Shown one piece after another: positions 15,983-26,001 of a DNA stretch of 64,000 nt. Within the stretch, counting starts at the first letter, position 1, and each line of letters starts with the position of its first letter. The translations under genes were made by a program, and so were the position numbers. Under the pieces are notes generated by a model. The model saw only the letters and a program-made list of their open reading frames with translations. It was not told the origin of the DNA and did no database searches. Source of the stretch: CAWCGU01 sp963838095 (GTDB taxonomy: Bacteria; Actinomycetota; Thermoleophilia; Solirubrobacterales; 70-9); contig CAWIPO010000006.1 of assembly GCA_963838095.1 (NCBI GenBank), forward strand, positions 124,001 through 188,000. The letters are read 5' to 3'.

Positions 15983-17190
15983 GCACCGTGGAGGACGCGA
16001 GGGCCGCGGAGCAACTGGAGCCCGAGCAGGAGCTGATGACGATCAACATGGGGCCGCACCACCCGGCGACCCACGGGGTGCTGCGGCTGAAGCTGACGCT
16101 CCAGGGTGAGGTGGTCAAGGACCTGCAGCCGGTGATGGGCTACCTCCACACCGGAATCGAGAAGAGCTGCGAGGACAAGTCGTACTGGAAGGTGATCCCG
16201 TTCGTGGAGCGGATGGACTACCTCTCCTACTTCTTCCAGATGGAGGCGTTCTGCGGCGCGGTGGAGAAGCTGCTCGAGCTCGAGGTCCCGCGTCGCGCTC
16301 AGTACCTGCGGGTCATCCACATGGAGCTGAACCGGATCCATTCGCACCTGGTCTGGCTCGGCACATCCGCGCTCGACCTCGGCGCGATGTCGATGTTCTT
16401 CTACTGCTTCCGCGACCGCGACCGGATCCTCGACCTGTTTGAGATGTCGAGCGGGCAGCGAATGCACACCCGCTACTTCCAGGTCGGCGGGGTCTTCGAG
16501 GACATCCCGCTCGGGTTCGAGCAGAGGGTGCGCGCGTTCTGCAAGGAGATGCCTTCGCGGGTCGACCAGTACATGGCGATCCTGGACCAGAACGAGATCT
16601 TCCTCCAGCGCACGCGCGACATCGGCGTCGTCCCGAAGCAGCGGCTGCTCGACCTCGGGGTCACCGGTCCCCTGCTGCGCGCCGCCGGCGAACCCTGGGA
16701 CCTGCGCAAGGTCGAGCCGTGCGAGGCCTACGGCGAGCTCGACTTCAATATCCCGGTCGGCACCGTCGGCGACGGGTATGACCGCTACCGCGTCCGGGTG
16801 CAGGAGATGCGCGAGTCGGTGCGGATCGTCGAGCAGGCGCTCGACGGGCTCCCCGAGGGACCGTGGATCGCCGACGACCGCAAGGTGGTGCTGCCTCCCC
16901 GCGACGAGCTCTCGACCTCGATGGAGGCGCTGATCCACCACTTCAAGCTGGTCACCGAGGGCTTTCGGGTTCCCCCGGGCGAGTTCTACAACCCGGTCGA
17001 GTCCCCGCGAGGGGAGCTGGGCTGCTTCGTGCTCGCCGACGGCTCCGCAAAGCCCGCCCGCGTGCACATGCGCGACCCCTCGTTCGTGCACTTGCAGGCG
17101 CTGCGCGACATGTGCCTCGAGGGCTACGTCGCCGACCTGATCCAGAACCTGGCGATGCTCGACCCGATCCTTGGAGGCGTTGACAGGTGA
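15979..17190 (+). CDS. nuoD: NADH-quinone oxidoreductase subunit D
   Basis: 403 residues. The 49-kDa subunit forming the quinone pocket with NuoB. Visible: MGPHHPATHGVLRL, YLHTGIEKSCEDKSY, HMELNRIHSHLVWLG and the C-terminal ESPRGELGCFVLADG; the quinone-contacting His of HPATHG is present. GTG start overlapping the nuoC stop (GTGA). Length is normal for the unfused form. Confidence 0.95.
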   Translation: MSTVEDARAAEQLEPEQELMTINMGPHHPATHGVLRLKLTLQGEVVKDLQPVMGYLHTGIEKSCEDKSYWKVIPFVERMDYLSYFFQMEAFCGAVEKLLELEVPRRAQYLRVIHMELNRIHSHLVWLGTSALDLGAMSMFFYCFRDRDRILDLFEMSSGQRMHTRYFQVGGVFEDIPLGFEQRVRAFCKEMPSRVDQYMAILDQNEIFLQRTRDIGVVPKQRLLDLGVTGPLLRAAGEPWDLRKVEPCEAYGELDFNIPVGTVGDGYDRYRVRVQEMRESVRIVEQALDGLPEGPWIADDRKVVLPPRDELSTSMEALIHHFKLVTEGFRVPPGEFYNPVESPRGELGCFVLADGSAKPARVHMRDPSFVHLQALRDMCLEGYVADLIQNLAMLDPILGGVDR

Positions 17191-17819
17191 GGCCCGAGGA
17201 CGCTGCCACCGTGCCCGAGCTGCACGAGGTGGATTGCCCGGACGAGCTCCGTGAAGAGATCGAGCGCGCGATGTCGCGCTACCCGCAGATCCGCTCCGCC
17301 TCGATCCCGGCGCTGTGGGCGGTGCAGCGACAGTACGGCTGGTGCACGCCCGAGGGCATCAGCCAGGCGGCTGCGGTGATGGGGCTCAGCCCCGCGTACC
17401 TCGAATCGGTTGCAAGCTTCTACGACCTGCTGCGTACGAAGCCGACCGCGAGCCACCGGCTGCTCGTGTGCACGAACATCTCCTGCTGGATGAACGGCGG
17501 CGACGAGCTGCTTGATTCGTTCTGCGCCGCCGCCGGGGTCGATGCCGGCGATGCCGGCCACGGAGGGGCCAGCAGCGACGACGGGGAGCTGTTCGTGACC
17601 AGCTTCGAGTGCCTCGGCGCTTGTGACATGGCGCCGATGGCGTCGATCGACGAGCGCTACTACGGGCCGCTCGACGCGGCCGACGCGGCGACAGCGATCG
17701 AGCAGCTCCGCAGCGGTGCCGACGTGCTGCCCGAGAAGAACCTGATGCTGCGCCCGGCCGCCGGCGGCCCCGACGGCCCGGTCGATCCACGCGTGGCGGA
17801 GGACGTGAGCAATGGCTGA
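17187..17819 (+). CDS. nuoE: NADH-quinone oxidoreductase subunit E
   Basis: 210 residues. Thioredoxin-like 24-kDa subunit with a [2Fe-2S] cluster (N1a): Cys pairs in CTNISC and CLGACDMAP. The N-terminal helical bundle contains YPQIRSASIPALWAVQRQYGW. The last 40 residues are a flexible Gly/Pro/Asp extension. GTG start, GTGA overlap with nuoD. It partners NuoF at the NADH end of complex I. Confidence 0.94.
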   Translation: MRPEDAATVPELHEVDCPDELREEIERAMSRYPQIRSASIPALWAVQRQYGWCTPEGISQAAAVMGLSPAYLESVASFYDLLRTKPTASHRLLVCTNISCWMNGGDELLDSFCAAAGVDAGDAGHGGASSDDGELFVTSFECLGACDMAPMASIDERYYGPLDAADAATAIEQLRSGADVLPEKNLMLRPAAGGPDGPVDPRVAEDVSNG

Positions 17820-19119
17820 AATCCGGCTTTTGTTTCGCCACGTCGACGAGCCGGGACTCGCCTCGATCGACACCTACCGGCGCCTCGGCGGCTACCGGGC
17901 GCTGGAGAAGGCGTTCAAGCGGCTCGAGCCCGAAGACGTGCTGCAGGAGCTGGAGGCGTCGGAGCTGCGCGGCCGCGGCGGCGCCGGCTTCTCGATGGGA
18001 AAGAAGGGCTCGTTCCTGCCGCGCGGCGAGATGGAGAAGTACCTGTGCTGCAACGCCGACGAGTCCGAGCCCGGCACGTTCAAGGATCGGGAGCTGATGC
18101 AGAAGAATCCGCATCAGCTGATCGAGGGAATCGCGATCGCAGCCCTGGCCGTCGACGCCGGGCACAGCTTCATCTTCATCCGCGGCGAGTACGCCGAGGT
18201 CGCCGACGTCCTCGACCGCGCCGTCGCCGAGGCCTACGAGGCGGGCTATCTCGGGGAGAACGTCCTCGGCACGGGCGTAAAGGTCGAGCTGGTCGTGCAT
18301 CGAGGCGCCGGCGCCTATATCTGCGGCGAGGAGACGGCGCTGCTCGATTCGCTCGAGGGCAAGCGCGGCAACCCGCGGCTGAAGCCCCCGTTCCCGGCGA
18401 TCCAGGGCCTCTACGGCGGCCCGACGCTGATCAACAACGTCGAGACGCTCTCGAACGTTCCCCACATCGTCAACAACGGCGCCGACTGGTTCAAGAAGTT
18501 CGGCTCGGAGCAGTCCGCCGGGACCAAGGTCGTCTCGGTCTCGGGCTGCGTGCAGCGCCCCGGCAATTACGAGATCGAGCTCGGGATCACGGGGCGCGAG
18601 ATAGTCGAGGGGCTGGCGGGCGGCCCGCCCGATGGCCGACGTGTCAAGGCCTGGTTCCCCGGCGGCTCCTCCGCCCCGGTGCTCGGCGACGCGGAGCTCG
18701 ACCTGCCCTACACGTTCGAGGACATGGCCCAGGCGGGCTCGATGCTCGGATCGGGAGCGATCATCGTCGCCGACGACTCGGTGTCGATTCCCGAGCTGGC
18801 GCTGCGAACGGCGCGCTTCTATCACCACGAGTCGTGCGGCAAGTGCACCCCGTGCCGCGAGGGGACCAACTGGACCGTGAAGATGCTGGAGCGCGTGGTC
18901 AGCGGCCAGGCGACGCCGATGGACCTCGACGTGATCTCCTCGGTGCAGGAGAACATCATCGGCCACTGCCTGTGCGTGCTCGGCGACTCGATGGCGATGC
19001 CCGTCGGCAGCATGGTGGCGCGATTCCGCGACGAGTTCGAGCATGCGATCTCCAAAGCGGCCGACGAGCTGCCCTCACCGCTGACGGAAGCCGGCGAGCT
19101 GCCGATCGGAGTCGCATGA
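17812..19119 (+). CDS. nuoF: NADH-quinone oxidoreductase subunit F
   Basis: 435 residues. Binds NADH and FMN and starts electron transfer. Visible: GRGGAGFSMGKK for nucleotide binding, YLCCNADESEPGTFKDR for FMN, GAYICGEETALLDSLEG, and the N3 [4Fe-4S] ligands SCGKCTPCREG with a fourth Cys in GHCLCVLGD. Overlaps nuoE by 8 bases and nuoG by 4. Confidence 0.95.
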   Translation: MAEIRLLFRHVDEPGLASIDTYRRLGGYRALEKAFKRLEPEDVLQELEASELRGRGGAGFSMGKKGSFLPRGEMEKYLCCNADESEPGTFKDRELMQKNPHQLIEGIAIAALAVDAGHSFIFIRGEYAEVADVLDRAVAEAYEAGYLGENVLGTGVKVELVVHRGAGAYICGEETALLDSLEGKRGNPRLKPPFPAIQGLYGGPTLINNVETLSNVPHIVNNGADWFKKFGSEQSAGTKVVSVSGCVQRPGNYEIELGITGREIVEGLAGGPPDGRRVKAWFPGGSSAPVLGDAELDLPYTFEDMAQAGSMLGSGAIIVADDSVSIPELALRTARFYHHESCGKCTPCREGTNWTVKMLERVVSGQATPMDLDVISSVQENIIGHCLCVLGDSMAMPVGSMVARFRDEFEHAISKAADELPSPLTEAGELPIGVA

Positions 19120-21639
19120 GCCCTGAGCGTCCACCGATAACGCTCGTCGTAGACGGCGTCGAGGTCACATCCCCCGATGGCGCGATCCTGGTCGACGCCG
19201 CCAAGCACGGCGACGTCGAGATCCCGGTCTTCTGCTACGAGCCGAAGCTGGGCGAGCCGGTCGGCGCCTGCCGGATGTGCCTGGTCGAGGTGGAGGGGAT
19301 TCCGAAGCTGCAGACGGCCTGCTCCACACCCGTGCGAGACGGGATGGTGGTCTACACGCAGACCGACCGCGTGATCGAGGCCCAGAACGCGGTCGTCGAG
19401 TTCCTGCTCGTCAACCACCCTCTCGACTGCCCCGTCTGCGACAAGGGCGGCGAGTGCCCGCTGCAGGACATCGCGATGGGCTGGGGGCCGGGGCGGAGCC
19501 GGATGACCGACCCGAAGCGCCACTTCCAGAAGCCGCTGCCGCTGTCGCCGCTGGTCCGCATCGACCGCGAGCGCTGCATCCTCTGCTACCGCTGCGTCCG
19601 CTTCAGCCAGGAGGTCGCGGAGGACGAGCAGCTCCAGCTTCTCGAGCGCGGCGATCGCACCTACGTCGGCACCTTCGACGACCGCCCCTACATCGCCCCC
19701 TTCCACGGAAACATCATCGAGCTCTGCCCCGTGGGCGCCCTGACCTCCGATGCGTATCGGTTCAGGGCGCGGCCGTGGGACATCGAGGACGCGGGCTCGG
19801 TGTGCACCCTCTGCCCGAGCCAGTGCAACGTCGCCTTCACCGTTCGCGACGAGCTCGTCCAGCGCGTGCTCGGCCGCGACAACCACGAGGTCGACGACGG
19901 CTGGCTGTGCGACAAGGGCCGGTTCGGATATCAGATGTTCAACGCCCCCGAACGGATCACCTCGCCAATGGTGCGACGCGGGGGCGAGCTTGGCGAGGCG
20001 ACCTGGGAGGAAGCGATCGCCGCAGCGGCGGACGGGTTGCGAGCCGCGGCCGGAAGCTCGGCCGCCGTACTCGGCGGCGGAACCTCGAACGAGGAGGGCT
20101 ACCTCGTCCAGCGGATCATGCGCGAGGCCCTGGGCTCCAGCGACATCGACGCGCAACGGCACGGAAAGGTGCCGCGCGAGGCGCTGCGCGCGCTGGCGGA
20201 GCCGGCGATCGGCGCCGCCACGTCCGACCTCGACCGCGCCGATGCGATCCTCGTCCTCGGCTGCGACCCCATGCATGACTCGCCGATCCTCGACCTGCGG
20301 ATCCGCAAGGTCGTCCGTCGCAACGGCGTCAAGCTGCTTGTCGCGTCCGAGCGCCCAAGCGGCCTCGACGGCGGCGCCGCCGAGGCCGTCCGGTTCCTCC
20401 CCGGCGATGCCACCGCCTTCACCTCCGCGCTGGCCGCGGCCGCGAGCGGCAGTGGCGCCGAGGGCCCCTACTCCCGTGAAGCCGGCCGAATCGCCTCCGA
20501 GCTCGGGCGCCAGTCCCGGACCGTCGTTGTCCACGGCTCCCGCCTGCTCCGCGACGAAGCGGCTGCGGCCGCCGCGTCGCTGATCGATCTCGCCAACGGC
20601 CTTGGGCTCGGCGACGTCGAGGGCTCCGGCCTGCTGGAGGTCCCCGAGGATGCGAACGCCCGCGGCCTGCGGGAGTCCGGCTGCACCCCCGCCGCCGGCC
20701 CCGGGTTCTCCGAAACCGCCGACGGCCGCAGCTCGCCAGAGATCCGTACGGCCCTCGAAGCCGGCGACCTCTCGGCAGCGATCCTCGCCAACGTCGACCC
20801 CGTCCGCGACCACCCGGACGGCCCAGGCTGGAGCAAGGCCCTCCAGGCCGCAAAGTTCGTGCTCGCGATCTCGATGTTCGAGAACGAGACCACCAAGCAC
20901 GCCGACGTCGTCTTCCCCGCCGAGACCCATGCCGAGAAGGAGGGCACCGTCACCCACCCCGACGGCCGCCTGCAAAGAGTCCGCCCCAGCGTCCCCCACC
21001 CCGACGAAGTCCGCCCCGGCTGGCAAGTCCTCGCAGAACTCTCCGCCGCCTTGGGCCACGAACTCGGCCTCGAACACCGCAACCGGAGGTCCTCGTCGGC
21101 CCTCGCGTCCGAAGTGCCCTTCTACTCCAGCATCAGCAACGAGGAGATAGGGGGCCGGGGAGTCAGATGGCAGGAGCGCGAAGCCGCCTCGAAGTCAGGG
21201 GAGGGGGCGGGCGTCCCCTCCGGAGGAAGTCCACGTGACGCCGCGACCCCGCCCGGGCAGCCGCCGCAACGGCCGATCGGCGGAGTCGTGCCGGAGGAGG
21301 GGATGCCCGACCCCTCCCCCAACGGAGACCTGAGAATCGGCACCTACCGCGACCTATGGGCCGGGGAAGTAACGGAGCGGAATCCAGCTCTTCGATTCCT
21401 GGAGCCGAACCAGACCCTGGAGGTCTCGCCAACCGACGCCGAAAAGCTCGGGCGTCGCCCACGGCCAGGAGGTCGTCGTCAGCTCGAACGGCACCAGCCT
21501 GCAGGCCCGAGTCGCGATCCGCGAGCGGATCAGGCCAGGGGGCGCGTTCCTGATCGAGGGGATCGCGAAGGCGAACGCGAACGCGCTGTCCGCCGGGCAG
21601 CCGATCACGGTGAAGCCGGCTGAGGGGGAGGGCGAATGA
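19116..21639 (+). CDS. nuoG: NADH-quinone oxidoreductase subunit G, frameshifted near its 3' end
   Basis: About 840 residues once one base is skipped. N-terminal ferredoxin domain (CYEPKLGE, GACRMC, TACSTPV), the His-Cys3 motif (HPLDCPVCDKGGECPL), CILCYRCV and CPVGAL, then an extra-cluster motif CTLCPSQC and a molybdopterin-like domain without cofactor function. After KLG at 21450-21452 the reading breaks: as written it gives an Arg/Pro-rich tail ending at 21623, while the +1 frame from 21451 reads GVAHGQEVVV and the expected C terminus up to a TGA that overlaps the nuoH ATG (ATGA). One extra G is the simplest cause. Residues around 690-735 form a low-complexity Gly/Pro insertion. Confidence 0.9.
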
Positions 21640-22637
21640 GCCTGCCGCTCGCGGACGTCAACTTCGTCGAGGCGACCTGGATCATGATCCTCAAGTGCCT
21701 GGTCATCTTCGCGGTGATCTTCGGGATCGTCCCGGTGTTGACTGTGGTCGAGCGCAAGGTGCTGGGCCGCTTCCAGCACCGCTACGGACCCAATCGGATC
21801 GGCCCCTGGGGGCTGCTGCAGCCGCTCGCGGACGTGGTGAAGCTGGTCGGCAAGGAGGGCTACACGCCGCAGAACGCAATCCCGGTCCTGTGGGCGCTGG
21901 GACCGTTCCTGGTCGTGTTCTCGGGGGTGCTGACGATCGCAATCCTGCCGTTCGGCAACGTCGTCGGCGACGTGGGCCTGTACGGACTCGACGTCCCGAT
22001 CGGGATCCTCTACTTCTTCGCCTTCGGCTCGCTCGCTTTCTACGGCCTGCTGCTGGGCGGCTGGGCGTCGGGGTCGAAGTACAGCTTCCTCGGCGCGATG
22101 CGCTCGGCCGCGCAGCTGATCTCGTACGAGATCTCGATGGGCCTGGCGCTGCTGGGGGTGATCATGATGTCCGGGACGCTGTCGCTGGTCTCGGTAGTCG
22201 AGTCCCAGGACGACCTCTGGTACATCGTCCCCCAGTTCGTCGGCTTCCTGATCTTCATGGTCGCCGGCTTCGCCGAGGCCAACCGGACGCCGTTCGACCT
22301 TCCCGAGGCCGACGCGGAGCTCGTCGCCGGCTACCAGACCGAATACGGCGGGATGCGCTTCGGCTCGTTCATGCTCGCCGAGTACATCGAGGTGACAGTG
22401 ATCTCGGGGATCACGGCGACCTTCTTCCTTGGCGGCTTCCTCGGCCCGGGGCCCGACTGGCTGGGCCCGCTGTGGTTCCTGCTGAAGACGTTCGTGCTCG
22501 TGTTCTTCTTCATGTGGATCCGCGCGACCCTGCCGCGGCTGCGCTATGACCAGCTGATGACGCTGGGGTGGAAGATCCTGCTGCCGCTGGCGACCCTGAA
22601 CGTGCTCGTGACCGCTGTGCTGGTGACGGTGCTTTGA
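21636..22637 (+). CDS. nuoH: NADH-quinone oxidoreductase subunit H
   Basis: 333 residues, about eight membrane helices. Key motifs: VERKVLGRFQHRYGPNRIGPWGLLQPLADVVKL and the acidic loop AEANRTPFDLPEADAELV with YQTEYGG, which line the quinone channel. It joins the hydrophilic arm to the proton-pumping arm. ATG overlaps the restored nuoG stop, supporting that correction. Confidence 0.95.
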   Translation: MSLPLADVNFVEATWIMILKCLVIFAVIFGIVPVLTVVERKVLGRFQHRYGPNRIGPWGLLQPLADVVKLVGKEGYTPQNAIPVLWALGPFLVVFSGVLTIAILPFGNVVGDVGLYGLDVPIGILYFFAFGSLAFYGLLLGGWASGSKYSFLGAMRSAAQLISYEISMGLALLGVIMMSGTLSLVSVVESQDDLWYIVPQFVGFLIFMVAGFAEANRTPFDLPEADAELVAGYQTEYGGMRFGSFMLAEYIEVTVISGITATFFLGGFLGPGPDWLGPLWFLLKTFVLVFFFMWIRATLPRLRYDQLMTLGWKILLPLATLNVLVTAVLVTVL

Positions 22638-23179
22638 CCGAGCGTTACCCATACCTGTCTGACGACAGCGTCGTTCATGTCCAGCGCAGTCCCGACCCCG
22701 GAGGCGCCGGCGGCGTGTACCGCACCTTCGGCGCAACGTTGAAGGGCCTGAGGACGACCTTCGCCCGCATCGTCGAGGGCCCGGTGACGATCCAGTACCC
22801 GGAGGAGAAGACGCCGGTCTACCCACGCTTCCGCGGCCGCCACAAGCTGCACCGCTTCGAGGACACGGAGCTCGAGAAATGCGTCGGCTGCTCGCTGTGC
22901 GCCGCCGCCTGCCCCGCCGACTGCATCCGGGTGGTCGCCGCCGAGAACGATCCCGACGCACGCGTGTCGGCCGGTGAGCGCTACGCCGAGGTGTACGAGA
23001 TCAACCTCGCCCGCTGCATCTTCTGCGGCTACTGCGAGGTCGCGTGCCCGTTCGATGCGATCACGATGGGCCACGAGTACGAAATCGCCGACTACAACCG
23101 CGATGACTTGATCTTCACGAAGGAGATGTTGCTCGCGGAGCCGGTGGAGCGCACGCCGCTGCGGATGGAAGGCGAGTAG
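22634..23179 (+). CDS. nuoI: NADH-quinone oxidoreductase subunit I
   Basis: 181 residues. Two [4Fe-4S] ferredoxin motifs, CVGCSLCAAACPADC and CIFCGYCEVACPFDAI, forming clusters N6a and N6b. I choose the TTG overlapping the nuoH stop (TTGA), because the longer reading would run deep inside nuoH. Starts TERYPYLSDD. Ends with a TAG immediately before nuoJ. Confidence 0.93.
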   Translation: MTERYPYLSDDSVVHVQRSPDPGGAGGVYRTFGATLKGLRTTFARIVEGPVTIQYPEEKTPVYPRFRGRHKLHRFEDTELEKCVGCSLCAAACPADCIRVVAAENDPDARVSAGERYAEVYEINLARCIFCGYCEVACPFDAITMGHEYEIADYNRDDLIFTKEMLLAEPVERTPLRMEGE

Positions 23180-23698
23180 TTGGAGGAAATCGTCTTCTTC
23201 ATCGCCGCGATTGGCGCACTTGCGGGCGCGATCGCGGTGATCGCGCTACGGAATCCCTTCTACAGCGTGCTGGCCCTGGTCGTGCACCTGTTCATGCTCG
23301 CGGCGCTGTTCCTGCTGCTCGAGGCGCAATTCATCGCCGCCGCGCAAATCGTCGTCTACGCCGGCGCCGTGATGGTCCTGTACGTGTTCGTGGCCGCCTA
23401 CATCGGCGGCGTCGAGGAGCCGATCTGGGAGCCGATTCCCGGTCAGCGGCTGGTCGCGCCGCTCGTCGCCGCGGCGTTGTTCGTCGAGCTGTCGATCGCG
23501 ATCCTCGGCACCGCGCTGAGCTCGCTCGGCTCCGAGGGCCCGGACATCGCGCCCGGGTTCGGCACCCCTGAGGCGATCGGCGAGCTGCTGCTCGAGCGCT
23601 TCCTGATCGCCTTCGAGGCAGCCTCGCTGCTGCTGCTGATCGCCGCGGTTGGCGCGGTGGTGCTGGCGGGTCGTACCCGAAAGGCCGAAGGCGCCTGA
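23180..23698 (+). CDS. nuoJ: NADH-quinone oxidoreductase subunit J
   Basis: 172 residues, five membrane helices. Typical NuoJ features are RNPFYSVLALVVHLF and the helix QIVVYAGAVMVLYVFV with the pi-bulge region needed for coupling. TTG start directly after the nuoI stop; its last base is the first base of the nuoK ATG. Membrane arm of complex I. Confidence 0.93.
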   Translation: MEEIVFFIAAIGALAGAIAVIALRNPFYSVLALVVHLFMLAALFLLLEAQFIAAAQIVVYAGAVMVLYVFVAAYIGGVEEPIWEPIPGQRLVAPLVAAALFVELSIAILGTALSSLGSEGPDIAPGFGTPEAIGELLLERFLIAFEAASLLLLIAAVGAVVLAGRTRKAEGA

Positions 23699-23997
23699 TG
23701 GACCTCGAGTGGTATCTGGTCCTCTCGGCGCTCCTGTTCGCGATCGGGGCCTCCGGGGTGTTGATCCGCCGCTCGCCGATGGTGATCCTGCTCTGCCTCG
23801 AGATCATGCTCAACGCCGGCAACCTCGCACTGCTGGCGTTCTCGCGCAGCCTCGGTGACCAGGACGGCCAGATCCTGGCCCTGATCGTGATGGTCGTCGC
23901 CGCCTGCGAGGTCGTTGTCGGGCTGGGGCTGATCGTCGCCATCTACCGGCGGCGCCTGCCGCTGAACGTGGATGAGCTGAGGGAACTTCGGGGATGA
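23698..23997 (+). CDS. nuoK: NADH-quinone oxidoreductase subunit K
   Basis: 99 residues, three helices, normal length. Contains both conserved membrane acidic residues: Glu in LCLEIMLNAGNL and Glu in AACEVVVGLGLIV, which form part of the proton path (antiporter Mrp-like). ATG start shares one base with the nuoJ stop. Confidence 0.95.
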   Translation: MDLEWYLVLSALLFAIGASGVLIRRSPMVILLCLEIMLNAGNLALLAFSRSLGDQDGQILALIVMVVAACEVVVGLGLIVAIYRRRLPLNVDELRELRG

Positions 23998-26001
23998 GCG
24001 CCACGAGCTACGGCTGGCTGGTGCTCGCGTTCCCGCTCGGGGGATCGCTGATAATCGCCCTCGGGAAGCCGTTCCTCCCAGGGCGCTCGGCCGGCTGGAT
24101 CGGCACCGGGGCGATCTTCGCCGCCTTCATCAGCGCGCTCGGCGCCCTGTACATGGTCCAGGACCTGCCGGAGGGAGGCCCGCCACGCGACCTCATCGCT
24201 TTGGGAATACGCCTCGGCCGCCGGCCTCGACATCGACCTCGGCATCTACGTCGACCCGCTGTCGGTGTTCATGTGCCTTGTGGTGACCGGGATCTCGACC
24301 CTGATCCACCTCTACTCGATCTCCTACATGACCTCCGACGAGGGCTTCGTCCGCTATTTCAGCTACCTCAACTTCTTCGTCTTCTCGATGCTGCTGCTGG
24401 TGCTGGCGGGCAACTACGTGCTGCTCGTCGTCGGCTGGGCTTTCGTCGGCTTTGCCTCATATGCCCTGATCAGCTTCTGGTACCGGCGCACGACCGCGAC
24501 CACGGCGGGGATGAAGGCGTTCGTGATCAATGTGATCGGCGACGTCGGGATGGTCCTGGCGGCGTTCCTGATCGTCGGCCAGGTCGGGTCCTTCGACTAC
24601 GAGGCCGTGTTCTCGGCCGCCCCCGGCGCCTGGGGGGTGGACTCGGGTGAGATCAACGCCATTTGCCTGCTGCTGCTGGTCGGCGCGTTCGCGAAGTCCG
24701 CACAGCTACCGCTGCACACGTGGCTGCCCGACGCGATGGAGGGCCCGACACCCGTTTCGTCCCTGATCCATGCCGCGACCATGGTCACAGCCGGCGTCTA
24801 CCTGATCGCGCGCAGCTTTCCGCTCTTCTCCCTCTCCCCAACCGTCTCCGACATCGCCGCCTTCGTCGGGCTGGCGACGCTGCTGTTCGCCGGCACGGTG
24901 GCGCTCGCGGTTGTCGATCTGAAGCGGATCATCGCCTACTCGACGATCAGCCAGATCGGCTACATGATCGTCGGCGTCTCGATCGGCGCGTACGTCGGAG
25001 GGCTGTTTCACCTGATGACGCACGCGTTCTTCAAGGCCCTGCTGTTCATGGCGGCGGGCTCGGTGATCGGCGCGATGGCGGGCGCCCAGAGCGTCGACCG
25101 GATGAGCGGCTTCCGGAAAGCGATGCCGTTCACGATGGGGACGATGATCATCGGCTGTTTGGCGCTGGCCGCCTTCCCGCCGACCTCCGGCTTTTTCTCC
25201 AAGGACGAGATCCTGGTCTTCGCCGCCGAGCGCGGCGGGATGTACTGGATCATCGCCATCGGCGGCTACGTCGGGGCGTTCCTTACCGCGATTTACGCCT
25301 TCCGGATCGGCTTCCGCGTTGCGCTCGGGGACCCGTGCCCGGAGGCGAAGGAGCTGGAGGGCGGCCACATCGCCCACGGCGAGCCGCGCAATCCGGCCAA
25401 CGACGAGCTCGAGGACACCGACGTCGGCTTTCCGGGGCCCGAACACCACATCGCCGAGCGCGAATGGCCGATGAAGATCGCGATGTCGCTGCTCGCGTTC
25501 GGTGCGTTGTTCGCCGGCTTCGTCCAGATCCCCGGCGTCACCGACCTGCTGGACAAGTTCCTCGACCCGGTGTTCCACACGTCGCCCTTGGCGGAGATCC
25601 ACCCGAGCGTCGCCGACGAGTGGCTCGGCGCCGGTGTCGGTGCGGTGATCAGCGCCAGCGGAATCGCCCTCGCCTACTGGCTCTGGGTCGCGAACCGCGG
25701 CGTGACGCTTCGCCTCGCCGAGCGCTTCAGCGGCCTGCACGCGTTCCTGCTCAACAAGTGGTACTTCGACGAGCTCTATGACGCATTGATCTACCGGCCG
25801 GCAATCGCGATCGGCCGGTTCGCTAGCGAGACGTTCGAGAGGGTCGTCGTCCAGGGCGTGGTCAACGGGACGGTAGGAGCAGTAAGGGGGGCAGGTTCGG
25901 TCGTTCGCGGTGCGCAATCGGGTTTTGTCCGTGCGTATGCCTTGCTGGTCGTAATGGGCCTCGCGGCGCTCGGCATCTACTTCCTCGTGGTGAGCTCTTG
26001 A
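23994..26001 (+). CDS. nuoL: NADH-quinone oxidoreductase subunit L, frameshifted near its 5' end
   Basis: About 668 residues after a one-base correction. The first 60 residues (MSATSYGWLVLAFPLGG...) are in frame with the ATG that overlaps nuoK; between 24174 and 24196 the frame must move +1 to reach SLWEYASAAGLDIDLGIYVDPLSVFM and the rest. The main body has the antiporter-like helices, with HTWLPDAMEGPTPVSSLIHAATMV carrying the conserved His/Pro and the key Lys in QLKRIIAYSTISQIGYM-type helices (here VDLKRIIAYST). The C terminus has the long lateral helix region (KWYFDELYDALIYRP). Proton-pumping subunit. Confidence 0.9.

Noticed and set aside
21190..21330. Inserted mobile repeat inside nuoG (G/C-run segment)
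   Set aside because: It stays in frame and encodes a low-complexity Gly/Pro linker; no target duplication or inverted ends seen.
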